A stretch of DNA of 64,000 nucleotides from Girardinichthys multiradiatus (GCF_021462225.1 NC_061801.1:10164125-10228124); one strand, 5' to 3'; shown: positions 11,991 to 23,235, counted from the stretch's first letter. Notes: generated by a model from the sequence alone, not told the origin. Program-made: numbers and translations.

Positions 11991-12691
11991 AATTGCTCAT
12001 TTTAATATGAGATCTATTTGAGATCTTTAATGATGCTGCATATGTCCAAAGCTGTGTTATTAAAAGTAATTTTGATGTCTAGCAAACTAATGGCCCTGTC
12101 ACAGGAGCGGCCGTAGATCAGTGGGAGAGGGTAGTCATCTGATATTCAATGTACCGTTTACAGCCATACATCCATGGCTGGCTGGATTTAATTATCTAGC
12201 ATTTATATATTATGCAGCCTTTACCTGTTTTTTTTTTTTATTATACATCATGTTTTTGATGTGATTCAGAAAATGCACATCAGTTGTGCAGTGGTGCCCA
12301 GAGTTTGTGTTTGTTATCTTTCTTTCTTTTGGAGATTATTATTATGCTGTTGTTTGTGCTTCATGTATCATAGCTGCATAAGCAAGTCTTAAAGAAGATA
12401 AAGAAATATATGACTCATCAGGAGTCAAATACCCTTCTTTCAACATGATAATGCTGGAGATGTTCTCGAACAATCACAGTAGACAGTGAGTTGAACGTCA
12501 GCGTCTTTGACCACTGTACCAAGTAGAAGGAGGCACAAATGAAGGTAAAAAGCAGAATGAAACATCTTGAGATTTCATGTGACAACAGAAAAAAAGTGTT
12601 CTACCTGTATGAAAATGATTTGTCTATGATACAGAGAAATCCTCAGTACATGTTATGTATTTTCAGATTTTGATGTTGCAGTGCATTACAG

Positions 12692-12726
12692 AGATTTGTG
12701 GGTGTAACAGTTACATCCACAAATCT
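12692..12726. repeat. 17-bp near-perfect palindrome in a Tc1 relic
   Basis: Arm 1 at 12692-12708 and arm 2 at 12710-12726 are reverse complements with a single mismatch and a one-base spacer. Arm 2 reads like normal Tc1 end sequence while arm 1 does not, suggesting that arm 1 was copied from arm 2. Confidence 0.9.
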
Positions 12727-12880
12727 TTGTATTTTACATGGATTATATGTAAGAGACCAACAAAAATTAGCATGTAATTGTGAAGTGAAAGCAAAAGTAT
12801 GTATGGTTTTCCAATATTTTTGTTCAACCATCTTTCATGACAATTACAGCTACAACTGTTTTGGAAAATGTTTTTACCAG

Positions 12881-13452
12881 TGTCATGACACTGAAGCGTT
12901 TGGATTTTGAGTTTCTTTTGTGTATGTATTTTGACCATGTCTTTGTGGTGTACTTTGTTCCTAGAGTCTCTCTTTCTCAAGCTTATTTCTCTGTGCTGTT
13001 ATTGTTCGGTGTTTTCCTAATTAGTTTATTGTTTTGTGTTTAATTCTAGTGTTTTTTCTTATTTTGAATTATTCCTGTTAGATTCTACCCATGTTTCTTT
13101 TTATTTCTGTTCAGCGCTGTATCCTGGTTAATTAGTCTCTCTCCTTCAGCTGCTCTGCCTTTCTCTCTGACTCAGCTGCAACACATTTCCTCTAATTAGC
13201 TTTTCCAGTTATTTATCCATCCTACTTCAGCATACAAGATCACTGGTTGTTATTTGTCTCTACTGAATTCTTCTGTTACTATTCCTGTTTTTCCCTTGTC
13301 ATTTACTCAGTTATCTGTCCGTGCTCCATGCTCTGTTCTCCTCGTGACTGTTTGTTAGTTTCTTTGTATTTTTATCAAATCATTAACTCATCATGCTGCT
13401 TCCACGGTCCTGTCTGCATTTTGGTCCAGCTCCTGCTTCATAAAACATGACA
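12881..13452 (+). mobile_element. Solo LTR, 572 bp, TSD ACCAG
   Basis: The element starts TGTCATGACA and ends AACATGACA, giving the TG...CA termini of a retrotransposon LTR. It is flanked by a perfect 5-bp duplication ACCAG (12876-12880 and 13453-13457). Removing it restores the continuous Tc1 relic sequence, which confirms both boundaries. The T-rich, apparently coding frames inside are low-complexity artefacts. No internal LTR-retrotransposon sequence remains, so it is a solo LTR left by LTR-LTR recombination. Related copies lie at 16435, 17692 and 22545. Confidence 0.87.
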
Positions 13453-14240
13453 ACCAGCTTTGCACATGTAGAGATTGAAATGTTTAACTAATAGAGGATA
13501 GGATAGAGTGTGACTGTGAACATTTATACTTAAGTTTCTCTAAATATTATTAGTCATTAAGTCTGAACTACAACCAGGGCATTCTTAACATAAATCGTCT
13601 TTGATCTAAACTGTTCCATTGTAGCTCTGTATGTTAGCTGCATATTTAGGGTCAATGCCCAGTCTCAAGACTTTTGCAGGTTTTAACATTTTAACTTTTT
13701 TTTCAGGATTGGCCTGTATTTAGCTCGATCTTTTTCCCATCATCCCGTCTCTTAAAGGGGCTAAAAAAAAGACACCACCAGGTGTTACACATAGAATTTT
13801 ACATATAGACCAAAAAATTCATTTTTGGTCTTCTATGTGATTGCTAACTCCCTTACAAGACTTGTGGCAAAATGCAGTCAGGACTTCTTATGGTTTTTTT
13901 ACCAATCACTTTCTTTATGATGTTGTATGTTTCCTAATGCTCCCTCACAAACCTCGGAGGCCTTCACAGAACAGCTGGAGTATATACTAAGATTAAAGAA
14001 AATTGGTCGCATAGGATTGTATTTAGAGATTGTATTTAGGGTCATCAGAAAAAGGGGTTTTGGAACCAAATGCTCTTTAAACCTTTCAGAGTTTTAGCTG
14101 GAAAAAGTTTGGAAAACCATGTATCTTTTTGCACTTGAGAACTGATCACTACTTTGTGTAGCTCTATCACATACAATGCCGAAATACATTCAAGAGTGTG
14201 GATCTAACGTGGCAAAATGTGAAAAGGTGCTGAAAATGAA

Positions 14241-14988
14241 GCCTATGCTGCAGTCTGCTGAAAGAAGACCATATACGGTAAGGCCAGTAGGAGGCAGTAT
14301 GGTATTTTTGGGTAAGAAGTACTATGTAGCACAGAACCCCTCACTACTCTCCAGAGCTGATGTTTTAGTACTTCTTTTCACCAGTCCACAGTTTTAACGA
14401 ATTTAGCTCTATTTAAAAATAAACGTAACATTCATATTAAAGTCTCACATCTTTGTGTAAAGACTGAGGAATACGTCTGTGTTCTTACAAAACAATTCAC
14501 CTAAACATTTCACAAAACGAACAGAATAATACTTCTGGCATTCTGACATTCACCCTGATGATAAAAATGGACTTTAGGTTTAACAAAAAGCCCCTTCAAC
14601 TTAATATAATAGATTACACCAATTGTATTCCTCCATATGAGCTTTGGACTCATATCTGTGGTCAGAGGCCTGCTTTGTCATAACCTGGTGATTAATATAA
14701 CACAGAACACACACTCCCTGAGTCACACACATTTGCAGTTCCTTCAGTCCTGTACTAGAAGACTTTGTCATGCTACACTTACTAAGCCATTTCTATAATT
14801 GATTTAAAGATTCAGGCTTTTCCCCTGGAAAAGGATGCAACGAGCCACTGGGTTGAGGGAACCTTCATAATGAAGACAACCTGTTATAGATGTATAAAGA
14901 GAATGGATGGGTTCCAGCCGTAACCCTATTCCACAAAGTGGAGCTTGAAGAGAGATGGAGGCTCAAACAAGTGACTGAAACTGTAAAT
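14241..14988. other. No gene recognised
   Basis: AT-rich sequence without a recognisable gene or repeat. Confidence 0.45.
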
Positions 14989-16190
14989 CTACAGTCATGT
15001 GAAAAAAAATTATATAAAAGCCTGTGTGGTTTTCCAACCTATTTGGACATATGGATATTTAATGTCAGTTTTCCTAACACTTGGCAATTGACAATAATAA
15101 AATCAGTCAAAACTGAGTAAAACACATGTTAATTGTTTATATAAAGCGCATTAAGATATGTAATTTCTGGTAATGATCTAGAGAACCCCCCACATTTTTT
15201 CAAATTATAATGGTTTAAATTACACACAGGCTTGTCATATTAGGTGTAGATGATAAGAACATTGGTATTTTGAGGGAGGTTTGCCCTGTTTACACCTTAG
15301 ACATTTATTTTGGTGTCCTCCTGACTGTTAATCTCAGTGAAAAACATGGTAAGGCCCAAAGAGCTATTTGAGACATATGAGTCTGATAAGGGATTTAAAA
15401 ATGTTTGACTGAAATTGGCCATTCAACAATAGAAAATAATCTATAAATGACGGACATTCTAAACTACTATATCAAAACAAGTTTACACTGAAAGCAGAAT
15501 GCAAGATGCCATAAGAAGTCTCTAAAAATACAAAGATGCCCTTGTGGTACCTAGAACAGATTCTTGCTACTGTTAATATTGAAATGCATGCCTAGATAAT
15601 CAGACAGAGGCTGCATCTGTTTACTCTTCATGGGATCTGTGGGAAGAGGAAGACTTTGTTTAATAAAAAAAATCATGAAGGTCAGACTAAAGTTTGCCAC
15701 AGAGAACATAGACAAAGACCAGGACTTCTAAAATATTGTTCTTTGAACAAATTTAATTATTTGGACACCAGAACAGGACATGTTTGGTATGAAACCAATA
15801 CAGTATTCCAGGAAAAGAACCTCACAACAAACTGTGAAGCATAGAGCTGGAAGTGTCGGGGTTTGGGGATTGTATGCTGCAACAAGACCTGCTTAGCTCA
15901 CCATCATAAAATCCCCCAAGAATGTCAGACCATTTGTAAAAAAGTTAAAGCTGACACAGATACCAGTAAATCCACAAAGGACTGGGTGAGCATTTAAAAA
16001 AAAACAAAAGAAAAGAAAGTCCTGCCTCTCAAAGTCCTGCTCTTGATTTCAACAGAATGCTGTGGGGTCATCTGAGACAGACTGTACATGCAAGAAATCC
16101 CTCAAACATCTCACAACTGAAAGTGAGAAGTAGGGCAAACGTTCCTCAGACTGATGTCAGAGACTTGTCGATGGCTACAAGAAACATCTC
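14989..16190 (+). pseudogene. Tc1-like element relic with transposase remains
   Basis: The left end 'acagtcatgtgaaaaaaaat' (14991) is the terminal motif of a fish Tc1-like family. Transposase remnants follow on the plus strand. A piece near 15833-15870 corresponds to the VKHRAGSVGVWG stretch before the second catalytic aspartate. The C-terminal part at 16057-16190 still reads MLWGHLRQTVHARNPSNISQ in one frame. There are many frameshifts and stops. The right terminal repeat is missing because the next repeat begins at about 16191. Confidence 0.7.
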
Positions 16191-16425
16191 CATCCATTGT
16201 CATTACCTGCTTGTCCTTGCAGGGTCTCGAGGAGCTGTTGCCTATCTCCAGCAGTCACTGGGCGAGAGGCAGGGTACACCCTGGACAGGTCGCCAGTCCA
16301 TTACAAGACAACACAGGGACACACAGGCACACACTCCTACCTAAGGGCAATTTAGGGTAATACACTGACCCAACATTCATGTTTTTCGACAGTGAGAGGA
16401 AGCTGGAGAAGGCAGAGAGAACTCA
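16191..16425. repeat. Dispersed fish repeat, unclassified
   Basis: The stretch contains 'acaccctggacaggtcgcc' (16275), 'cagtccattacaagacaaca' (16292), and a tail resembling 'catgtttttcgacagtgaga'. This wording is familiar from a very common dispersed repeat of fish genomes whose superfamily I cannot assign. It truncates the preceding Tc1 relic. Confidence 0.55.
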
Positions 16426-16434
16426 CTTACTTCC

Positions 16435-17600
16435 TGTTATGAACCACTAGTGTTGGTGTTTGGTTTTCATTTGTGTTTGTTTGTTCCTGAATTCTTGGTG
16501 ATTGTCATTTGGGTTTTTCCTAATAAGTTCATTCATTTGTTCTTTAATGTGGTTAGGCCATGTCTTATTAGTTCATTTCTTTGTGTTTAGCTTTCTCTTG
16601 TGTCCTGATTTTAGTAAATTCTCTGGTAATAGTTTTGTTCTCCTTTGTTTGTATAGCTCCCTTTGGGTTTCCTGTGTTTATTATTCCTGGTTCACACGGC
16701 AAGATTTTAAAATTGTTGGTTGATTTTCAAAACCTGAAAGACCCCACACACGCGATAAAAAAAATAATAGATAAAACAGATTTGGTCCTACAGTGTGTGG
16801 TGTACAGCCACATGGCAAGCACAACACACTGCATACAAAAAGATTTCACTCATGAACATTCCGATGTCAGACAGGACATCTCACAAAACCACTGAAGATC
16901 AAACTTGAGTTAAGAGTGAATAAACATGGCCGATGAGGAAGAAGAAATGCAGATAGTTTTTGGACTAATTTTAACAGAGAAAAAACATTACAAAAAGAAA
17001 AGCCGTTGGTTACAGGAGTGGTGACAGCACAAGCAGGGGCTCTACTTGCTACACCATGATATGGAGGTGAGTTGTTGTGGGGTGTTTTTCTCAGGAAACA
17101 TCATTAAAGACTGTTTAGACTGTTCTCTGTTCTGATATTTAATTAAACTTTCTCCCATTTTGGATTCCCCTCACCTTGCTTTCTGATTGGCTACACATCA
17201 TATTCAACAGGCTGCGTGCTATGTTGAATATCCCCGATTTAAGGTCAGAGCGGTCCCGACATCCTTCCGAGCACACTAGATCACTTAACACATCACACAC
17301 AGCAGGAACATCTTATAAGATTATAATATTGTGATGGCCTTAAACCATCACAATAATCGATGCATTCTTAAGATTGTCAGAAGGGGAAGATCAGGTCAAA
17401 AATGATTGGTCGCCTTCCCTCAGTTCCCCTGCTCAGCACTCTCCTCTTCAGCTGTTCCAAATCCCCTTTATTAACTCACCTGCCTTCAATGTCATTCTCC
17501 ACTCTCACCTCATTATATAAGCTCCTTAGTTTTTACTGTTCTTTACTGGTTCCTCCCATTACTCAGCAGTGCTCCATGTCCTGTTTATCCTACAACTAAC
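16435..17600 (+). mobile_element. Solo LTR relic with insertion
   Basis: It begins TGTTATGAACC and resembles the 17692 and 12881 LTRs in being T-rich with 'gtgtttattatt'-type runs. After the Harbinger-like insert it resumes at about 17396 with 'cctcagttcccctgctcag' and a TATA-like 'attatataagctcc' (17511), fading out near 17600. The 3' end and a TSD are not found, so the relation is likely but not proven. Confidence 0.5.
16688..17395 (+). mobile_element. PIF/Harbinger-like nonautonomous insert
   Basis: The segment starts near 'cacacggcaagattttaaaa' and ends near 'cttaagattgtcagaagggg', wording I associate with a fish PIF/Harbinger family. Inside, an ATG at 16926 opens an acidic then basic frame (MADEEEEMQ ... 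HYKKKSRWLQEW) that stops at TGA 17022-17024. The same frame continues to a splice-donor consensus GTGAGT at 17067-17072. This looks like the first exon of a Harbinger-type protein with one nonsense change. The rest of the gene is absent. Classification is tentative because I could not define terminal inverted repeats. Confidence 0.4.
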
Positions 17601-17773
17601 TTCACCAGAAATTATTTTTTTTTATATTTATATTTGTTCCTTTTTTCAGACCTATAAATTGTGCCATACATTCAAACTTTAAGGAGAGGGGTGTTATGAT
17701 TTGGGGTTGTTTGGTTTTTGGTTTCGGGTTTTTTCTTTATATGTTTTTCACAGTTAAGGGGTTGAATTGTTCT

Positions 17774-19721
17774 CGTACTCGTACTCGTCGTCTTCCGCTT
17801 TATCCGGGACCGGGTTGCGGGGGCAGCACACTCAGCAGAGACGCCCAGACGTCCCTCTCCCCAGACACCTCTTCCAGCTCCTCCGGGGGGAGCCCAAGGC
17901 GTTCCCAGGCCAGCCGAGAGACATAGTCCCTCCAGCGTGTCCTGGGCCGTCCCCTGGGCCTCCTCCCGGTGGGACGTGCCTGGAACACCTCCCAAGGAAG
18001 GCGTCCAGGAGGCATCCGGTATAGATGCCCGAGCCACCTCAACTGGCTCCTCTCGATGTGGAGAAACAGCGGCTCTACTCCGAGCCCCTCCCGGATGGCC
18101 GAGCTCCTCACCCTATCTCTAAGGGAGTGCCCGGCCACCCTACGGAGGAAGCTCATTTCAGCCGCTTGTATCCGGGATCTCGTTCTTTCGGTCATGACCC
18201 AAAGTTCATGGCCATAGGTGAGGGTAGGAACGTAGACCGACCGGTAAATCGAGAGCTTCGCTTTTCGGCTCAGCTCTCTCTTCACCACAACGGAACGGCA
18301 CAGCGCCCCCATTACTGTGGCAGCCGCACCGATCCGTCTGTCGATCTCCCGCTCCATTCTTCCCTCACTCGTGAACAAGACCCCGAGATACTTAAACTCC
18401 TCCACTTGAGGCAGGAACTCCCCTCCAACCTGAAGAGCACAAGCCACCCTTTTCCGGTCGAGAACCATGGCCTCGGACTTGGAGGAGGTGATCTTCATCC
18501 CAGCCGCTTCACACTCAACTGCGAACCGCCCCAGTGCATGCTGTAGGTCTTGGCTAGATGGGGCCAGCAGGACCACGTCATCTGCAAAAAGCAGAGACGA
18601 AATCCTCTGGTCCCCAAACCAGACCCCCTCCGGCCCTTGGCTGCGCCTAGAAATCCTGTCCATAAAAGTTATGAACAGGACCGGTGACAAAGGGCAGCCC
18701 TGCCGGAGTCCAACATGCACCGGGAACAGGTCCAACTTAGTGCCGGCAATGCGAACCAAACTCCTGCTCCGCTTGCACAGAGACCGGATGGCCCATCATA
18801 AAGGGACCCCGACTCTATACTCCTGGAGCATCCCCCACAGGGCATCACGAGGGACACAGTCGAATGCTTTCTCCAGGTCCACAAACACATGTAGACCAGT
18901 TGGGCAAACTCCCATGAAGCCTCGAGTAGAGGGTATAGAGCTGGTCCAGTGTCCCACGGCCGGGACGAAAACCACACTGCTCCTCCTGAAGCCGGGGTTC
19001 GACTATCGGCCGGACTCTCCTCTCCAATACCCTGGCGTAGGCCTTACCAGGGAGGCTGAGGAGTGTGATCCCCCTATAGTTGGAACACACCCTCCGGTGA
19101 CCCTTCTTATGAAGGGGGACCACCACCCCAGTCTGCCAATCCAAAGGCACTGTCCCCGTCCGCCACGCAATGTTGAAGAGGCGTGTCAACCATGACAGCC
19201 CCACAACATCCAAAGACTTGAGGTACTCAGGGCGGACCTCATCCAACCCCGAAGCCTTGCCACCGCAGAGCTTTTTAACCACCTCGGTGACTTCAGCCTG
19301 GGTGATGAAAGAGTCCAACCCCGAGTCCCCAGCCTCTGTTTCCACCAGGGAATGCGTGATGGCAGGATTGAGGAGATCCTCAAAGTACTCCTTCCACCGG
19401 CCAATAATGTCCCCAGTCGAGGTCAGCAGCTCCCCACCCCCACTGTAAACAGTGTTAGCGAAGCACTGCTTCCCCCTCCTGAGGTGCCGGATGGTTTGCC
19501 AGAATCGCTTCGGGGCCAATCGGTAGTCCTTCTCCATGGCCTCACCAAACTCCTCCCAGGTCCGGGTTTTTGACTCCGCCACCGCCTGGGCCGCGGCACA
19601 TTTGGCCCCACGGTACCCGTCAGCCGCCTCAGGAGTCCCACAAGCCAACCACAGCCAATAGGACTCCTTCTTCAGCTTGACAGCGTCCCTTACTGCCGGT
19701 GTCCACCACCGGGTCCGGGGA
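17774..19721 (-). mobile_element. RTE-like LINE copy 1, 5'-truncated, TSD TTGAATTGTTCT
   Basis: A minus-strand non-LTR element inserted in the solo LTR. The 12-bp duplication TTGAATTGTTCT lies at 17762-17773 and 19722-19733 with no mismatch. On the minus strand the 3' end finishes with a short GAGTAC/GTACGA-type repeat instead of poly(A). The 5' end is truncated within the region upstream of RT; the endonuclease is missing. It is very similar by eye to the plus-strand copy at 33309-35588. GC content is far above that of the surroundings. Confidence 0.93.
17800..19648 (-). pseudogene. RTE-like reverse transcriptase (copy 1)
   Basis: Reverse transcriptase and C-terminal region of an RTE-like LINE. 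In order on the minus strand: WEEFGEAMEKDYRLAPKRFW (about 19560-19500), TGVVVPLHKKG and NYRGITLLSLPGKAYARVLE (about 19130-19010), LRQGCPLSPVLF (about 18700), the catalytic SSLLFADDVVLLAP (about 18600-18560), YLGVLFTSEGRM (about 18390), and the late GRRPRGRPRTRWRDYVSRLA region near the 3' end. The frame is broken near 18880 by a base loss and by a stop near 18797, giving frames 18845-19648 and 17800-18759. The FADD box is intact but the endonuclease is absent, so it is inactive. Confidence 0.9.
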
Positions 19722-20314
19722 TTGAATTGTTCTTCTGTTTATTATTATTATCATTATTATTATTATTCTTAGATTTTGAATCATGCTTCTGTTTATTATT
19801 TTCCTAGTCATGCTTTAGTTTTAGTTTTGTTCATGTCTTATCAAGTTATGTTTTTTGTGTCTGGTTATGTTTTAATTTCATAGTGTACTAGTTTGTAGTC
19901 AATGGTCTCTGTTTTGCTCCAGCCACGTTTTGTTTTCTCCTGTCAATTAACTTTATTCAGTTCACCTGCTCTAAGCTAATCTGTCTCCTTGGTCCACCTG
20001 GTTCACACTCCATATATACACACCTGTTCTGTTTATTCCTTGTGGAAACATTTTCAAATCATACTCATGTCTAGTTCTCTCGATCATGCTCATGTCTTGT
20101 TTTTTCGGATCATGCCATGCCTCTCTCGCCTGCCCGTTTATTGTTTTGTTCCTGCCTCCTCCGTGAGTGAGTTTTTGTTTTTTATTCATTAAATCCTTTT
20201 TTCACTTACCATCATGCTGCCTGCTAGTCTGCATTCTGGGGTCCTCCATTTTGCAAGTCCTGACAAGGGGACAAAAGGAAGTCACTGTTAAAGGAAAGAA
20301 AAAAGAAAGCATGA

Positions 20315-20442
20315 CTTCTGGTTTATCACATAAACTGTTGGTTTATTACATAAAATCCATTAAAATACTTTGAAGTTTTTGGTTGTAATGTGACAAAATC
20401 TAAGAGGTGAGGTATCAATATTTTTGTGAAACACTGTGATTT
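20315..20442. mobile_element. Tc1-like terminal fragment
   Basis: 'tttatcacataaactgttgg' through 'tggttgtaatgtgacaaaat' (20374) is the terminal region of the same Tc1-like family seen at 12655 and 25330. Only the end remains. Confidence 0.5.
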
Positions 20443-21189
20443 TTAGGCTTCAGTGATCTCCTTCTTGGATCCTACTTTTAAAGACAATTCAGCAGAACAG
20501 CAAAAAGCAGCAGTCTGATATAGCTCATTTGTCAGCGACACGGGAATGCTTTGACCTTCCTGAGATAGGCAGACTTTGCCAGCTCAGTGCTTTTTCTTTC
20601 TATAGCCAAATTACAGTCATCATCCGCTCGACTGAGAATAGGGCCCTACATCCACAAAGTACTGCTAAACTGTACAAGCTGTCGGACTTGTTTAAAAGTT
20701 TTTGTTACAACCTGAGACTGCACAGAGACACAATAAGAAAAACAAACAGCAGGATGAGTATGTGAAAAACTAGGTATTAAAAGGGTAAGTAGCAGACATT
20801 GATAATAATCATATTGTTAATTAATTGATCAGAAGCAGGCTCATCTAAAGGCTACTACCGTCTTTGGATGATGTGATAAAAAGGAGCCCCCTATGTGAGA
20901 TCTTTGAAGACCAGGGCCTCAGTGAGCAATGATCCTGCATAGAGATCATTCATGTGAGCAAGATGATGATGACTCTAAATCTACTAAATTGATGCAAATT
21001 ACAGCTTTCACTGGTTTGGTTTCACTGTAACTGTGGTTAAAAGGGGCCTGGAAGGGCCTGGAAGTCTCTACTTTCAATTCAATATTTTAGTCTTAAATTC
21101 AAAGGAATAGTTGTAAGTCTGGGAAACTTTAGACATCAAATAATACTCTAAATACAAAATTATTTGTACAACCAGCAGTGTGCTTTCTT
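20443..21189. other. No gene recognised
   Basis: AT-rich sequence. A 78-codon frame at 20529-20765 shows no domain or motif I can identify. Confidence 0.45.
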
Positions 21190-21710
21190 TGGATTTTAGA
21201 TAGAACAACACAAGGTCACACATGATTGTAAAGTATCAGAAAAAGGATACATGACTTTTGTAAATTTTCACAAATAAAGTTTGGCACTGTAATCTCTTCC
21301 CTTTACTCTGATACCCCTAAATAAAAGCTAATGCATCCAATTGCCTGTAATCTCAGTATGAAGTCAACTATTCTGTGAAGCTCTGAGAGACTTCTTAGAG
21401 AACATAATGGAAGAAATACCAGACAGGTTAGCAATAATGCAGTGTAGCAGTTTAAAGCAGGGTTGGGTTATAAAACAAAATCACATGCAGTGTTCAATCT
21501 ATTATTCAAAAATGGAAGGAGTATGTTATAGCTGAAAACCTGCCAAGACATAGTCGTCCACCTAAATTCACCTGTTTGGCAAGGATTAATCAAAGCAGAC
21601 AAAAGGCCCAGAATAACTTTGGAGGAGCTACATGGATCCACAGCTCAGGCGGAAGAATCTGGTATCTTAGCAGTAAGTATTGTCCAACACTTTGGTCAGC
21701 TGAGGTTGTT
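21190..21710 (+). pseudogene. Tc1-like transposase relic, N-terminal half
   Basis: The plus strand shows 'ctttactctgatacccctaa' (21301), 'cctgccaagacatagtcgtc' (21539) and 'gaggagctacatggatccac' (21621). These are the 5' flank and the DNA-binding half of a Tc1-like transposase gene with several frame breaks. The catalytic half is missing. Confidence 0.65.
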
Positions 21711-21785
21711 TTAAATGTGCTATATAAATAAATTTGAATTGAGTTGAATCTTAACGATTAACATGCAACATTAAATAGAGACATA

Positions 21786-22065
21786 AATGGTAAAATGGTA
21801 AATGGCCTGCACTTGTATAGTGCTTTATCGAGTCTGAGCTCTCCAAAGTGCTTTACACTACACTTTTTTACATTGTAGCCTCTGGGTGAGAGATTGACAG
21901 AATTGTGGCTTCCATATGATCACTTCACCCGCCTTGCCTACTGATGGTGGTCTGACCACCATCAGCACAACGACTGAGATGGATGAGACGGATGAAGCCG
22001 GGGTTTGAAACGGCACCCCATCGGTTACAGGGCAAACCCCTACCACCTGAATCACCGTCTACCCC
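21786..22065. repeat. TAAATGG-type dispersed repeat
   Basis: Begins 'aaatggtaaaatggtaaatg' with 'ttgtatagtgctttatcgag' and 'agtgctttacactacac', then 'cggttacagggcaaacccc'. This is a common fish dispersed repeat whose class I do not know. It is followed by about 480 bases (22066-22544) with nothing recognised. Confidence 0.5.
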
Positions 22066-22544
22066 TTCTATAAATTTTATAAGAGTAAGGCTTTTATTTA
22101 GAGGTAACTCCTGTCACAATACATCCATTGCAAGATCAAACATCTAAAGCCACAGCATAGAGCCTGAAGACCAACCTTCACACCTCACCAGGCATGCTGT
22201 TCTCACACTATCCCAGGCAGATTTTGTGAAGCCCATGCAGCACTGCACAGCCAATAAAATTTAATACATAACATGCCAGGGAAAATAAAGATCATTAACC
22301 ATAGCAGCCAACAGCATCTGTGTACTTCTTTAATTGTTCTGGCTCCAAAGTATGAAAGTTGTGCTCAATGAAACAAACCAAACGACTTAAGAGTTTTATC
22401 AGAAGATTAGCATGGTGTAATTAGCTACATTCACTCATCCTGATTACCGTGATGGTCATCTCTTTTACATTTCATTTTAAATTAATTAACAGTGTGGACT
22501 CAAAAATACATACAGGTTTCAAGTGTAATTCAGAGTGGATTTGG

Positions 22545-23114
22545 TGTTATGGTGTGTGTTGAGGCAGGACCCAAAGGCAGAGTGTACTGGAGCAGATAAG
22601 ATTTAATAGTAAACAAACTTACAATTTAACCAGGTACAGGAACACAGGCAGTTTAGTGACATGAGCAGGATGATAACAGGAACACGGGATCAGAGGACAT
22701 GGAATCATACAGCAAACACGGTATAGGGAAGTACTGAGGGTAGGTAGAGAATGGACCAATGAATGTAGGGGGTAATCAGAGGGGAATCAGTATTAGCTGG
22801 TTGGAGAGAGACTAAAGGTAACAGAGGGAGAGTGAATAATTAACATGATGAGTGCAGGGAGGAAACAGAAAACAAAGAGAACAGAAAAAAGATAAACAGT
22901 GAGACTGACAAAAGAACATTAACATGGGGGAATTAGATATATAAGGAAATAGAAACATATGACATAAGAATCGAGGGAAGTAACAAAAACCTAAACACTA
23001 GAATGAATCTAATAAGCCTAAATGAACTGAAATAAAGTTAGAGAGGAACATGGCAGTGCAGAGAAAGTAAACAGAACACAAACTCAAAACCCCAAACACA
23101 GGCAGATTATGACA
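22545..23114 (-). mobile_element. Solo LTR, 570 bp, minus strand
   Basis: On the minus strand it starts TGTCATAATCTG and ends CACCATAACA, matching the LTR family at 12881 and 17692. Flanks are TTTGG (22540-22544) and TTTGT (23115-23119), a 5-bp duplication with one mismatch. A different cut (ATTTG duplicated, element shifted by one base) is also possible, so boundaries are sure only to a base or two. A-rich text on the plus strand mirrors the T-rich text of the other copies. Confidence 0.7.
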
Positions 23115-23235
23115 TTTGTGGCCTTGTATTTAGCTCCATCTATCTTCCCATTACCTCTAGCAAGCTTCACTGCCCCTGCTGAAAAAAAGCATTACCATAA
23201 TGTGGAACCAGCTATTGTTTTTAAGTATGGATATA
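23115..23235 (-). mobile_element. Tc1-like relic fragment
   Basis: 'cttgtatttagctccatcta' (23124) and 'cccctgctgaaaaaaagcat' (23172) match the same internal Tc1 region present at about 11830. The fragment abuts the solo LTR on its left and fades out on its right. Confidence 0.55.

Larger units (their letters stand above)
12655..14240 (-). mobile_element. Tc1-like relic split by a solo LTR
   Basis: One old Tc1-like copy, both ends visible. The left end region has 'aagagaccaaca' and 'aattgtgaagtgaaagc' (12751-12792). The relic then reads ...TTTTTACCAG up to 12880 and resumes after the LTR as ACCAGCTTTGCACATGTAGA from 13453, exactly the continuation expected for the family. Internal pieces ('tttgatctaaactgttccat' at 13601, 'cttcacagaacagctgga' at 13961) follow, then the right end ('ctactttgtgta', about 14150) to about 14240. 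The transposase would lie on the minus strand but has no usable frame. A near-perfect palindrome sits near its left end (12692-12726). Confidence 0.7.
17692..20265 (+). mobile_element. Solo LTR (614 bp net), TSD AGGGG, split by a LINE
   Basis: It starts TGTTATGATT and ends GTCCTGACA, and is flanked by a perfect 5-bp duplication AGGGG (17687-17691 and 20266-20270). Net of the RTE-like LINE inside, it is about 614 bp. LTR-like regulatory order is visible: a TATA-like 'catatatacacacc' (about 20012), then 'cattaaatcc' in the position of a poly(A) signal (about 20187), then the end. A short ATT/TTATTA-rich microsatellite lies at about 19739-19768. The related LTR at 12881 is similar in length and termini. 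Confidence 0.87.

Noticed and set aside
13247..13450. Hydrophobic cysteine-rich frame that looks like a small membrane protein
   Set aside because: It lies wholly inside a solo LTR and is a product of T-rich sequence.
16057..16344. 95-codon frame
   Set aside because: It joins the C-terminus of a dead Tc1 transposase to an unrelated dispersed repeat; a chance read-through.
18025..19195. Plus-strand frames of 173 and 242 codons
   Set aside because: Antisense shadows of the minus-strand RTE-like reverse transcriptase.
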